The notes under the pieces were generated by a model. The model did not search any database, was not told the origin of the DNA, and saw only the letters and a program-made list of their open reading frames with translations. DNA of 64,000 bases. Source: Wolbachia endosymbiont (group A) of Pogonocherus hispidulus. GTDB lineage: Bacteria; Pseudomonadota; Alphaproteobacteria; Rickettsiales; Anaplasmataceae. The first letter of the stretch is position 1, and each line of letters begins with the position of its first letter. This document shows, in pieces, positions 44,206 to 52,744 of this stretch. The translations under genes were made by a program, and so were the position numbers. The stretch spans positions 310,001-374,000 of the forward strand of contig NZ_OZ034750.1 in NCBI RefSeq assembly GCF_964028195.1, given 5' to 3'.

Positions 44206-44829
44206 CTATACAAGAAGTCTATTGAAATCGCGTATATCGATCGTTGTAAAATCACACAATTGCTCTGTAGAGCTATGCCCTGTAATAATTACTATACCAT
44301 TTTGCTCAGAGCGTATTGAGATTAGGTTCAGCATTAATTCACACGTTGCACTATCAAGATTACAAAATGGTTCATCTATCAACCAAACATTTGCATTAGA
44401 AATCAAGAGGCGAGCAAGCGCAACTCTCCTTTTCCAGCCTGCAGAAAGTTCGCCATATCTAATATTAAGTACAGGTTGCAACTGCAAACAACAAACAGCT
44501 GCCACAATCAATTCCCTAGTATTTCGTATTCCTGCCCAGAATTCTATGTTTTGAGCAACAGTTAAGCTATCTTTACAGGCATTCTTATGGCCTATATAGA
44601 CCATGGAAGGTATATAGGATTTTGGATCATCATATATGTCTTTTCCGCAGTGCCTTATATTGCCTGATACCGGCGGTAAAAGTCCAGATAAACTTCTAAT
44701 TAAGCTGGTTTTACCACTACCATTTGGACCAGTGATTAGAATCTTTGATTTTGGCTCAGCTTTAAAACTGAGATGTTTAAATAATACTTTGTTATTACGA
44801 GTGCAGGATAAATTTTCACATTCAAGCAT
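44206..44829 (-). CDS. ccmA: Haem exporter ATP-binding protein CcmA
   Basis: CcmA is the ATPase of the CcmAB(C) system for cytochrome c maturation. ABC motifs: Walker A ITGPNGSGKTSLIRSL, signature YGELSAGWKRRVALARL, and Walker B VWLIDEPFCNLD. The signature LSAGWKRR is CcmA-like rather than generic. GLLPPVSGNIRHCGKDI after Walker A also fits. The length of 207 residues is the usual small CcmA size. ccmB is not adjacent, as is common in Wolbachia where ccm genes are scattered. It starts three bases after the stop of the upstream hypothetical gene, so the two are probably co-transcribed. Confidence 0.93.
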   Translation of the reverse strand: MLECENLSCTRNNKVLFKHLSFKAEPKSKILITGPNGSGKTSLIRSLSGLLPPVSGNIRHCGKDIYDDPKSYIPSMVYIGHKNACKDSLTVAQNIEFWAGIRNTRELIVAAVCCLQLQPVLNIRYGELSAGWKRRVALARLLISNANVWLIDEPFCNLDSATCELMLNLISIRSEQNGIVIITGHSSTEQLCDFTTIDIRDFNRLLV

Positions 44830-44832
44830 GGA

Positions 44833-45264
44833 TTATCTGCCCTTTCCCTTATGTTTACCTTGAGTTGAAGCCTGAGCTTTTACAAACAGCTCCCAAAATC
44901 CTTTCTGTCCGCCTTCTCTATGTATCAATTGTGCAAAACGCTGCATTAAACCATTACCCCTCATAACCATCTTTGTCCATTTACCTACCGGTTTTGCTAT
45001 GTCAACTATTTCTGGATCTTCTTTGTAAACCTGTATATCTTTTTGCTTCTCGTGTAGTATTTCTTGACGTTTCAGCAACTCTTTTTGCTTCTTTGCTCGA
45101 TACAATTCATTATATTCCCTGTCTTCTTCCCAATCTTCTTTAAGGGCTTTCTTGAAAAATACGACCTTTCTAATGCGCTTTTTGTATCTTTTCCTACAAA
45201 GGAGAAATATCTTAATCCCAATAAGTAACGTTATGCCATATATGAGGATATGCTTGAAAGACAT
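44833..45264 (-). CDS. Hypothetical one-helix membrane protein upstream of ccmA
   Basis: A 143-residue protein with one N-terminal membrane helix (HILIYGITLLIGIKIFLL) followed by a very basic stretch (CRKRYKKRIRKVVFFKKALK), which predicts a cytoplasmic C-terminus. A charged helical region follows (ELYRAKKQKELLKRQEILHE), and the tail KAQASTQGKHKGKGR is basic. It reads into ccmA with a three-base gap. I do not recognise the family. The context would allow a role near the membrane, but linkage to haem export is only positional. Confidence 0.7.
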   Translation of the reverse strand: MSFKHILIYGITLLIGIKIFLLCRKRYKKRIRKVVFFKKALKEDWEEDREYNELYRAKKQKELLKRQEILHEKQKDIQVYKEDPEIVDIAKPVGKWTKMVMRGNGLMQRFAQLIHREGGQKGFWELFVKAQASTQGKHKGKGR

Positions 45265-45460
45265 TTTTCGTACCTAGTTTATTGAAAACACCCTTACCAT
45301 TATACCATAATTATAGAAATTGTGCAATTTTTGTGTGAGTAAAGACAGCATAAAAACAACATTGCTCTATTTCGTAAATTGGACAAATATCTGACGAATG
45401 GGCTTGTATGTAGTAAGGTTTATTTCTATACTTTTTAAAGAATTTAGAAGTGAAACAAAT

Positions 45461-47263
45461 ATGAATTGCTATAAAACTCACACGTGTGAAGAATTAAGGA
45501 AGAACGACGTAGAAAAGGAAGTTACCCTCTCTGGATGGTTATATCGTAAGCGCGATCACGGTAACCTAATCTTTGTTGATTTAAGAGACTTCTATGGAAT
45601 CACTCAACTAGTATTTAATAATGACAAAGACTTTTTTGATGAGATATCAAATTTAAAATTGGAGAGTGTAATTACTGTTACAGGAATAGTTGAAGCTAGA
45701 ACTGAAGGTACGGTAAACACCTCTATCGCAACCGGGAAAATTGAGGTTGTAGTTAGCAATTTGCACGTTGAATCGAAAGTCGAGTTCCATCTTGATGAAG
45801 AAATAGCGAAAGAAGAGAGAAGTATATTAGCGAGCATTGCTGGCGAACAAGAATACCCAGAAAATATGAGATTTAAATATCGGTTTCTTGATTTAAGGCG
45901 AGAAAACACCCGCAACAATATTATTCTGCGCTCACAAATTATTGCAGAACTCCGCAAACTCATGATAGAGCAAGGGTTTTTGGAAATTCAGACTCCAATA
46001 CTTACTGCTTCATCTCCTGAAGGTGCACGTGATTATTTGGTGCCAAGCAGACTAAATCCTGGTAAATTCTATGCATTGCCGCAAGCTCCACAGATTTTTA
46101 AGCAATTGCTCATGGTTTCAGGGTTTGATAAATACTTTCAAATTGCACCGTGTTTCCGTGACGAAGACGCAAGGGCTGACCGTTCTCCGGGAGAGTTTTA
46201 TCAGCTAGATCTTGAAATGTCTTTTGTGACTCAAGAAGACATCTTTCAGATTATTGAGTCTACCTTATATAAAGTGTTTGCTAAATTTTCTCGTAAGTCT
46301 GTCAATAAAGATTTTCCACGTATTACATATAAAGAAGCAATGCTCAAATATGGTTCTGATAAGCCAGATCTGCGCAATCCACTATTAATCAGCGATGTTA
46401 CAGAAATTTTCCGTGATTCAGGGTTCAATATTTTCAAAAGCAATATTGAGCGTGGTATGGTAGTGAGAGCCATCCCTGCACCTAAGACAGCAGAGGAACC
46501 ACGCAGCTTCTTTGATAAAAAGATAGAACATGCGCAAAAAGAATTCGGTGCTAAGGGTCTTGGATATATAACGTTTGATAAAGATGGAACTGCGAAAGGA
46601 CCGATTGCTAAATTCCTCGATGACAATAGGCTAAACCACATAAGAGAAATAACGAATGTAAAGCCTGGAGACAGCGTGTTTTTTGCTTCTGACAAAGAGA
46701 ATGAGGCAGCAACAATTGCAGGAAAAGTACGCACTCTTTTGGGGTCAGAATTAGGTCTTATAGATGACAATATCTTCAAGTTTTGTTGGATCATTGATTT
46801 TCCCTATTTTGTATATGACGATAAAAGTAAAAAAATCGATTTCTTTCATAACCCATTCTCCATGCCACACGGTGGTCTGAAAGATTTAGAGGAAAAGAAT
46901 CCACTCGATATCCTTGCTTACCAATATGATCTCATTTGTAATGGAATAGAACTGTCAAGCGGGGCGATTCGTAATAACAAACTGGATATCATGTATAAAG
47001 CTTTTGCCATTGCAGGTTATAGCCGGGGAGAAGTTGATACAAGATTCGGTGCACTCGTACGTGCATTTAGATTTGGAGTACCGCCCCATGGTGGTATAGC
47101 ACCAGGAGTTGATAGAATGGTTATGCTGCTTGCTGACGAGCCGAACATTCGTGAAGTAATCTGTTTTCCTATGAATCAGCAGGGTGAAGATGTTCTAATG
47201 GGTGCCCCTTCCAAGGTGGAGGATAAGCATTTATGTGAGTTGTCTCTAAAGGTTGTTGAATAA
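45461..47263 (+). CDS. aspS: Aspartyl-tRNA synthetase
   Basis: AspRS charges tRNA-Asp and, in bacteria lacking AsnRS, also tRNA-Asn. The N-terminal OB anticodon domain has [20 protein letters not shown]. Class II motif 2 is [20 protein letters not shown], and the GAD insertion typical of bacterial AspRS lies in the middle. Motif 3 is near the end ([20 protein letters not shown]). I start at the ATG at 45461 ([14 protein letters not shown]), which matches the family N-terminus; an upstream in-frame ATG would add 21 unlikely residues. The length of 600 residues is standard. It converges on the lysozyme gene, with a strong shared terminator between them. Confidence 0.97.
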   Translation: MNCYKTHTCEELRKNDVEKEVTLSGWLYRKRDHGNLIFVDLRDFYGITQLVFNNDKDFFDEISNLKLESVITVTGIVEARTEGTVNTSIATGKIEVVVSNLHVESKVEFHLDEEIAKEERSILASIAGEQEYPENMRFKYRFLDLRRENTRNNIILRSQIIAELRKLMIEQGFLEIQTPILTASSPEGARDYLVPSRLNPGKFYALPQAPQIFKQLLMVSGFDKYFQIAPCFRDEDARADRSPGEFYQLDLEMSFVTQEDIFQIIESTLYKVFAKFSRKSVNKDFPRITYKEAMLKYGSDKPDLRNPLLISDVTEIFRDSGFNIFKSNIERGMVVRAIPAPKTAEEPRSFFDKKIEHAQKEFGAKGLGYITFDKDGTAKGPIAKFLDDNRLNHIREITNVKPGDSVFFASDKENEAATIAGKVRTLLGSELGLIDDNIFKFCWIIDFPYFVYDDKSKKIDFFHNPFSMPHGGLKDLEEKNPLDILAYQYDLICNGIELSSGAIRNNKLDIMYKAFAIAGYSRGEVDTRFGALVRAFRFGVPPHGGIAPGVDRMVMLLADEPNIREVICFPMNQQGEDVLMGAPSKVEDKHLCELSLKVVE

Positions 47264-47318
47264 AGTTGTATATAACTTGAGTTTAGGTGGGGAAAAAACA
47301 AGAATATTGAATTCTGTT

Positions 47319-47347
47319 AAAGTAGTGCTAGACCCTAGCACTACTTT
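47319..47347. terminator. Bidirectional terminator between aspS and the lysozyme gene
   Basis: AAAGTAGTGCTAG (47319-47331) and CTAGCACTACTTT (47335-47347) form a perfect 13-bp stem with a three-base loop, A-rich on the left and T-rich on the right. It lies between the 3' ends of two convergent genes and overlaps neither coding sequence. Confidence 0.8.
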
Positions 47348-47353
47348 ATAGTT

Positions 47354-48010
47354 TTAGGATATCCAAACATCTTGGTTAGTTTGGTCTAGCGGGACTTGGC
47401 CCTCTATTCCGTCTACTCTTCCTTGAGAGGTGTAATTCCAATAAGTATAGTCTTTGCCCGCATCCTTCCAATCTTTAGGTAATTCAGGCTCCGATCTGTC
47501 TCTCCAATCAGCAACCCATAGTGGATATTTGGAAAAGTCATGATCTTTCTGTGTATAGTAACTATTCCACGTTTTCGGTGAAGCATGTACAATCGGGCTG
47601 TATCCATTTTTATCCAATTTGGTCAATAAAGAATGAAGATTTTCGGCTCTTTCCGTATTAGTGTGGTTTGTAGGATTGTCACATTTTCTTGTTCTTTCTC
47701 CTTCACAAATACCAGTTGTAGCACTAATAGCTAATTTATCTTTATTAGAATCAAAGCTAGCTTTTGTAAGAGTATTAGTAATATTTGTAATTTGCTCATC
47801 AGGTGTTGAAGTCATCCTAAATACGTGATATGCCCCAGCTTGCACATTATTCTCTTTTATTCCTTTGAAATTTTCTTCAAATTTAGGGTCTTGATAAGTT
47901 CCACCTTCAGTTGCTTTAGCAAATGCAAATTTTATATTCTTGTCATCCTGAGCAACTTGTGACCAGTTAACATTACCGTTCCAATGAGATAAGTCAATCC
48001 CTTTTGCCAT
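47354..48010 (-). CDS. GH25 lysozyme (phage-type muramidase)
   Basis: A 218-residue glycoside hydrolase family 25 enzyme that cleaves the peptidoglycan glycan chain. Family features in order: GIDLSHWNGNVNW with the N-terminal catalytic Asp6, FAFAKATEGGTYQDPKF with the catalytic Glu, VQAGAYHVFR, then PIVHASPKTWNSYY, YPLWVADWRD and YTYWNYTSQGRVDGIEGQVP. There is no signal peptide, as is usual for WO phage lysozymes, which rely on other means of export. It lies 37 kb from the tail genes, among core genes, so it is either a stray prophage gene or an independent acquisition. GH25 genes of this type are known to have moved between WO phage, insects, plants and archaea. Confidence 0.93.
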   Translation of the reverse strand: MAKGIDLSHWNGNVNWSQVAQDDKNIKFAFAKATEGGTYQDPKFEENFKGIKENNVQAGAYHVFRMTSTPDEQITNITNTLTKASFDSNKDKLAISATTGICEGERTRKCDNPTNHTNTERAENLHSLLTKLDKNGYSPIVHASPKTWNSYYTQKDHDFSKYPLWVADWRDRSEPELPKDWKDAGKDYTYWNYTSQGRVDGIEGQVPLDQTNQDVWIS

Positions 48011-48218
48011 ACAATACTCCTTTAGTAAAAATTAAAATTATTCTATAACGAGAAAAAGTTAAAAAATCATGAATATTTTGGCATTATTTTTTTAAGCAGA
48101 TGCAAATAGTTTTTTGATGGATCTAGGCTTACACATTTTCTCTATTCTAGCAGTTCCTATTTGTAGACAAATATACCGGTTAACAGTAACATACTAGATT
48201 ACGACAAATCGAAAGATT

Positions 48219-49481
48219 ATGACTAATATCCAAAAGGCAATACTATCGGGCATAATCTGCAACATGATTATATGGTATGAGTTAACTCTATTTGGAGTTT
48301 TAACACACATAATAAGCAATGTTTTCTTTCCTTCAGAAAGTGATTATTTAAGCACAATCAAATTTCTTGGCAGTTTTGCAATTGGATTTGGATTTAGACC
48401 ACTTGGTGCATTTATTTTTGGTTACATTGGAGATAAATACGGCAGAAGGAAAATTTTGCTGACCTCCGTAATATTAGCTTCGATATCATCTACTGCAATT
48501 GCGGTTATACCAAGCTTTAAAGAAATAGGAATATTTTCTCCCATATTGCTTCTGCTTTGTAGAATAACACAAGGAATGGCAGCAGGTGGGGAAACGAGTA
48601 TCAACTCAGCTTTTTTAATAGAGCATTCAAGCGATAAAAAAAATCTAGGATTTTTGGGTAGCATGAAAGCCTTCAGCGGTGCTCTTGGTTCTATTACATG
48701 TTTTATAATGATAGCTATTTGCAAAAAGTTTACAGGTGAAAATTATGAAATCTGGGGCTGGAGGTTGCTCTTCTATTTCTGCTCTGTTATGGGCATGATA
48801 GGTTTTTTAATAAGATATATAATGGAAGAGAGCTTAGCATATAAAGTGCACGATCAAAATAAAAACTTATCTCATTCTCCATTTTTAGAATTAATCAGGG
48901 ACTATAAAAAAGCATTTGTGATAGCAATTGGACTTGGTATAGCCCAAAATGCAATCGTTTATTCAGCAATCATGTTCTACAACATATCTGTAAAAGAACT
49001 TATTCTCTCAGGCATCAATATTAAAAATGTAGTAAGGATTATAGTTGAAATTACATTTGGAGCGTCTGCAGTGCTGTTTGCAATACTGTCTGATAAAGTT
49101 GGAAGAAAAAATGTAATGATTCCTACATTAGTAGCTTTAGCTTGCGCCGGTTTGCCGGCACTTTCGCTATTATCATATGATAACCACTATATTGTAACGC
49201 TCACTTTTCTATTGATAAGCGTACCGATAGGTGCATCTTTTGGAATATATAATTCTCTTGTCTGCGAGTTATTTCCAACGAAAGTTAGGTGCACCGGCTT
49301 CAGTTTAGCTCACAACATATCTGCAGGAATTTTTGGTGGCCTCTCTCCATCCATATGCATGTGGCTTATAGAAAAAACCGAAACAAAACTTGCAGCAGGT
49401 ATTTATCTTACTACCTGCGCATTAATTAGCCTAATATCTGTGCTTCAAATCAAAGCCAAAGACAGAAAAGTTGATTGGTGA
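48219..49481 (+). CDS. MFS transporter, ProP/metabolite:H+ symporter type
   Basis: A 420-residue membrane protein with about 12 helices. The MHS-subfamily pattern is visible: GFGFRPLGAFIFGYIGDKYG followed by RRKILL (motif A after helix 2), then CRITQGMAAGGETSINSAFL, matching the RxxQGxxxGGE motif of ProP-like symporters. The second half has the repeated loop LSDKVGRKNVM. Substrates in this subfamily include proline, betaine and dicarboxylates; which one cannot be told. The gene stands alone, 200 bases after the divergent lysozyme gene, and its stop is seven bases from the end of the convergent pseudouridine synthase gene. Confidence 0.9.
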   Translation: MTNIQKAILSGIICNMIIWYELTLFGVLTHIISNVFFPSESDYLSTIKFLGSFAIGFGFRPLGAFIFGYIGDKYGRRKILLTSVILASISSTAIAVIPSFKEIGIFSPILLLLCRITQGMAAGGETSINSAFLIEHSSDKKNLGFLGSMKAFSGALGSITCFIMIAICKKFTGENYEIWGWRLLFYFCSVMGMIGFLIRYIMEESLAYKVHDQNKNLSHSPFLELIRDYKKAFVIAIGLGIAQNAIVYSAIMFYNISVKELILSGINIKNVVRIIVEITFGASAVLFAILSDKVGRKNVMIPTLVALACAGLPALSLLSYDNHYIVTLTFLLISVPIGASFGIYNSLVCELFPTKVRCTGFSLAHNISAGIFGGLSPSICMWLIEKTETKLAAGIYLTTCALISLISVLQIKAKDRKVDW

Positions 49482-49488
49482 AATCGTT

Positions 49489-50409
49489 TCAGTCGAAAAA
49501 TAGCGCTTCAATAGACTTTTCAATGCGCTTAGGGATAGGAGCGGTAATAGTGATTTCTTTATTGTTTGGTAATTTTAAAGATAAAGAATGCGAATGAAGG
49601 TGAATTTTATTTGCTACCCCATCAATAAAAGCTTTTTTTCCACCATATTTACCGTCACCAAGAATAGGACAATTTATATGAGCTAAATGTGCACGTAACT
49701 GATGGGTTCTACCGGTAATTGGTTGTAATTTTAAATAAGCGACATTATGTTCTAACCTTGCTATAATTGAAAAATGCGTAGTGGCATTTTGAGGTGAATT
49801 TTCATCAACGACCACTTTTTCTTGACCTGAAACATATTTTTTCACCAATGGATAGTCTATTGTTCCACTATCCTTGCTCGGTATGCCAGAAGTTAATGCC
49901 AAGTAAGTTTTTTTTACCCTTCGTCCTTTAAATTCTTCCATAAGATATCTCGCAACATTGGCATTGCGTGCGAATATTATCACTCCACTCGTATCTCTAT
50001 CTAGCCTATGGACAATTTTAAATGTTTCTCCCTCTCTTATTTGGTCAAGCAAATCACTAATGCTAATCTTTACTTTTACGCCACCTTGAACGATGACCCC
50101 TGCGAGTTTGTTTATAGCTAGTATATATTCGTCTTCATATAATATGTTCTCTCTTAGTAGATTCACTAACTTTTCATTATATTTGCGATCAGAATTAGCG
50201 TTCTCAATATAATTCAAGTGCTTCAGCGTTATAGTTTGCCCAGAATTTACTCTATCACTGGACTTTGCTTTGCAATCATCAACTTTGATTAGCCCTTTCC
50301 TTAAAGATTTTTCAATTACAGATTGCTTTAGATCAGGAAAAATTCTTCTGATGTACCTATCTAGCCTAACGTTATCGTCTTCTACTGATATGGTTTTTAT
50401 ATTCTCCAT
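49489..50409 (-). CDS. RluA-family pseudouridine synthase (RluC/RluD type)
   Basis: Converts specific uridines of 23S rRNA to pseudouridine. An N-terminal S4 RNA-binding domain (VRLDRYIRRIFPDLKQSVIE, then KGLIKVDD) is followed by the catalytic domain with IVHRLDRDTSGVIIFA, which carries the active-site Asp. The domain ends with QPITGRTHQLRAHLAHINCP and ILGDGKYGG. About 306 residues from the ATG at 50409 is the family length. In-frame ATGs at 50448 and 50472 exist but would add 13 to 21 unusual residues, and none has a clear ribosome site. Assignment to RluC or RluD needs alignment. Confidence 0.93.
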   Translation of the reverse strand: MENIKTISVEDDNVRLDRYIRRIFPDLKQSVIEKSLRKGLIKVDDCKAKSSDRVNSGQTITLKHLNYIENANSDRKYNEKLVNLLRENILYEDEYILAINKLAGVIVQGGVKVKISISDLLDQIREGETFKIVHRLDRDTSGVIIFARNANVARYLMEEFKGRRVKKTYLALTSGIPSKDSGTIDYPLVKKYVSGQEKVVVDENSPQNATTHFSIIARLEHNVAYLKLQPITGRTHQLRAHLAHINCPILGDGKYGGKKAFIDGVANKIHLHSHSLSLKLPNNKEITITAPIPKRIEKSIEALFFD

Positions 50410-50623
50410 TATCTTATTTGGATGTATGCTAGTATCAGCTGTTTGCATGACATAAAATAAAGTATAGCACAAGATATAAACTCTTCGGCTACATGTGCTA
50501 TTTATTTAGTAGATTAAATATGAAGTTTAAAACTCTGCTATCAACTTCCGTGTAGAACTAGTGAAACCAGGCTTGCTTAAAACCACTTAATTAGTTATAG
50601 TCGTAAGTTTGAGGTACAGTAAA

Positions 50624-51919
50624 ATGACAGCTTTTGTCCCTTTGATTATTTTTTTAATCTTGTACCTTGGAAGTGGTGCTTATTTTTCTTTTATCGGAAC
50701 TGATAATCCACTTCATCAGGTTTCACCAGTAATCTGCTTATTACCAGCACTATTTTTTGCTGTCTCACGTGGTACAAATAAGATTCAGCATAACATCGAT
50801 ACTGTTATCGAGGGCATGGGTGACAAAAACACCCTTACTATGTGTTTAATTTTTCTATTTTCTGGAGCATTTTCTGCGGTTACTCAATCAATTGGTAGCG
50901 CAGACACTGTTGCTAATTTAATTCTTAATTTCCTTCCAGCAAGATTACTGCTGCCTGGAGTATTTTTGGCTTCTGCTTTTATTTCAACTGCAATTGGCAC
51001 ATCTATGGGAGTTGTTGCGCTGATGGTGCCTATAGCTGTTAATCTGGCAAAAAGTGGAGCTTTTGGTCTTGAAATAGGAACTGCAACTGTAGTAGGTGGT
51101 GCTGTATTTGGCGATAACCTTTCGATGATATCTGATACCACCATTGCATCTGTTTCTTCACAGGGAGCTTCAGCAAAAGATAAACTTAAAATAAACTCTA
51201 AGGTTGCATTTACTGCAGGTATTATAACACTCACCTATCTGGCAGTGATTTCAAGTAGTACAAAAATTATTTCTATATCAAATTTAGATTATTATTCTAT
51301 AATAAAAATTATTCCTTATATTTCTTTAATAATCATGGGGCTGCTTGAAGTCACCACTTTAGTAACAATAACTGTAAACATAATTATTGCTGGTGTGCTA
51401 GGAATAGCTTTTTTTGACTATGCCATCGTTCAATTTTCTCATGACATGTATGACGGTTTCAAAAAAGTAAACGAAATAGTGATATTTGCTCTATTCATCG
51501 GTGGGTTGAGCCATATAATGTACAAACAAGGTCAAAAAGCGTTGCATAAACTCATCGATGAAAGCAATATCACAAAAACTAAAGCTGAATTTGTGATAGC
51601 AGGAATTGCGTCTATGTTTACTACCTTAGTTGCCAATAATACCATTGCTATTTTACTAAGTGGTGGCATTGCAAAAAGACTCGCACAGAAACACGATATT
51701 GTACCATACCGCAGTGCATACTTATTAGATGTTTTTGCTTGTGCTACAAAAGGTATCTTACCTTATGGTTCCCAACTATTGCTAGCAGGAAGTATAGCTT
51801 CTGTATCACCTATTTCTTTATTAACACAGGTATATTACTGCTTTATTTTAGCAGCAGTTACAATAGGCGAAATAATCATCAACAGCAGAAAAGAGAAACA
51901 TCGTGCGGCTGCAACTTAG
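50624..51919 (+). CDS. NhaC-type Na+/H+ antiporter family protein
   Basis: A 431-residue inner-membrane protein with about 11-12 hydrophobic helices. The features ISTAIGTSMGVVALMVPIAV and GGAVFGDNLSMISDTTIAS (the GDxxSPxSDTT-like motif of NhaC family members) are clear. So is the second-repeat VANNTIAILLSGGIAKRLAQ. The likely role is sodium or solute:proton exchange; some relatives carry amino acids or organic acids instead. I start at the ATG at 50624, which has a gagg ribosome site nine bases upstream; a TTG 15 bases earlier is weaker. Just after the stop lies dispersed repeat copy 5, with its promoter pointing away from this gene. Confidence 0.88.
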   Translation: MTAFVPLIIFLILYLGSGAYFSFIGTDNPLHQVSPVICLLPALFFAVSRGTNKIQHNIDTVIEGMGDKNTLTMCLIFLFSGAFSAVTQSIGSADTVANLILNFLPARLLLPGVFLASAFISTAIGTSMGVVALMVPIAVNLAKSGAFGLEIGTATVVGGAVFGDNLSMISDTTIASVSSQGASAKDKLKINSKVAFTAGIITLTYLAVISSSTKIISISNLDYYSIIKIIPYISLIIMGLLEVTTLVTITVNIIIAGVLGIAFFDYAIVQFSHDMYDGFKKVNEIVIFALFIGGLSHIMYKQGQKALHKLIDESNITKTKAEFVIAGIASMFTTLVANNTIAILLSGGIAKRLAQKHDIVPYRSAYLLDVFACATKGILPYGSQLLLAGSIASVSPISLLTQVYYCFILAAVTIGEIIINSRKEKHRAAAT

Positions 51920-51955
51920 AGTTTCTCTTTTTTTACCCATAAGGAACAGAATTAC

Positions 51956-52410
51956 TTGACAAACTCCGCCAGCCCCTTTATCATAAAGCTGAAGCTATTT
52001 ATTTATCTTCGCAATCTGTGCAGGTTAATGACAAAAAACTTAGGGTATTTGGCGTCTCATGTTTAATTTTTCGCACTACGTGCATCGCATGTCTTTAAAA
52101 ATTTCTAGGTTTTTACCTATATAAGCCGAAACGCGCTTACAAAGCGTTTAAGACAGCAAAAAACGTCAAATTGACAAGGGAGAATTTGAATGCTAGCTAC
52201 TACGGGGTTTCTTTGCCTTTTTTCCTGCTTAGTAAATTTCTTAAACACTTGCGGTGTAGGTTAGTTGCAAGTTAAAAGCAGCTAAATCGCTCTTAATCAA
52301 GCGTTTTAGAATAAAAAAAACGCCGATATTTTAGTACATGGTAAATAGCCAACCACCATGGGGCTGCTTTTGCCTTTTTTTTATTTGGTAAATTTCTTAA
52401 CGTTTGTAGC
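51956..52410 (+). repeat. Dispersed 460-bp element, copy 5 (opposite orientation), with promoter
   Basis: The only copy whose sense strand is plus. TTGACA (51956-51961), 17 bp, TATCAT (51979-51984), then the GGCGTC and GCGTTTAAGA boxes. Sub-unit B ends at GGGGTTTCTTTGCCTTTTTT (52204-52223) and sub-unit A at GGGCTGCTTTTGCCTTTTTT (52361-52380). It is the most diverged copy, yet both promoter boxes and the 17-bp spacing are unchanged. Palindromic repeats adjoin its far end, as at copies 2 and 4. Confidence 0.82.
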
Positions 52411-52414
52411 TAAA

Positions 52415-52672
52415 CGACAACCGTCATCCCGCTGCTTGTTAGCGGGATCTATGCTTTGAGATACCGCGAATGAATCGCGGTATGACGGTCTGCGGCAGTA
52501 TGAAGGTTCGCGGTGGCATCCTCGTCATCCCGCTGCTTGTTAGCGGCTAAGAGATACCGCGGCGGTATGACGGTCTGCGGCAGTATGAAGGTTCGCGGTG
52601 GCATCCTCGTCATCCCGCTGCTTGTTAGCGGCTAAGAGATACCGCGGTGGTATGACGGTTAAGTAGGGGTGT
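52415..52672. repeat. Palindromic array, CCGCTAAC / CCGCGG family
   Basis: Inverted copies of the same units as at 43.2 kb: CATCCTCGTCATCCCGCTGC starts at 52517 and 52602, giving an 85-bp period, with ACCGCGAATGAATCGCGGTA in the first unit. One CAGTG-type half element (TGTCATTCCAGTGCTTGACA) closes the array at 52670-52690. Confidence 0.85.
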
Positions 52673-52744
52673 CATTCCAGTGCTTGACACAGTTGTCTAA
52701 GTGAGGAAAGTCACCAGTGGTTATATTATCGCTATATTTCTCAC

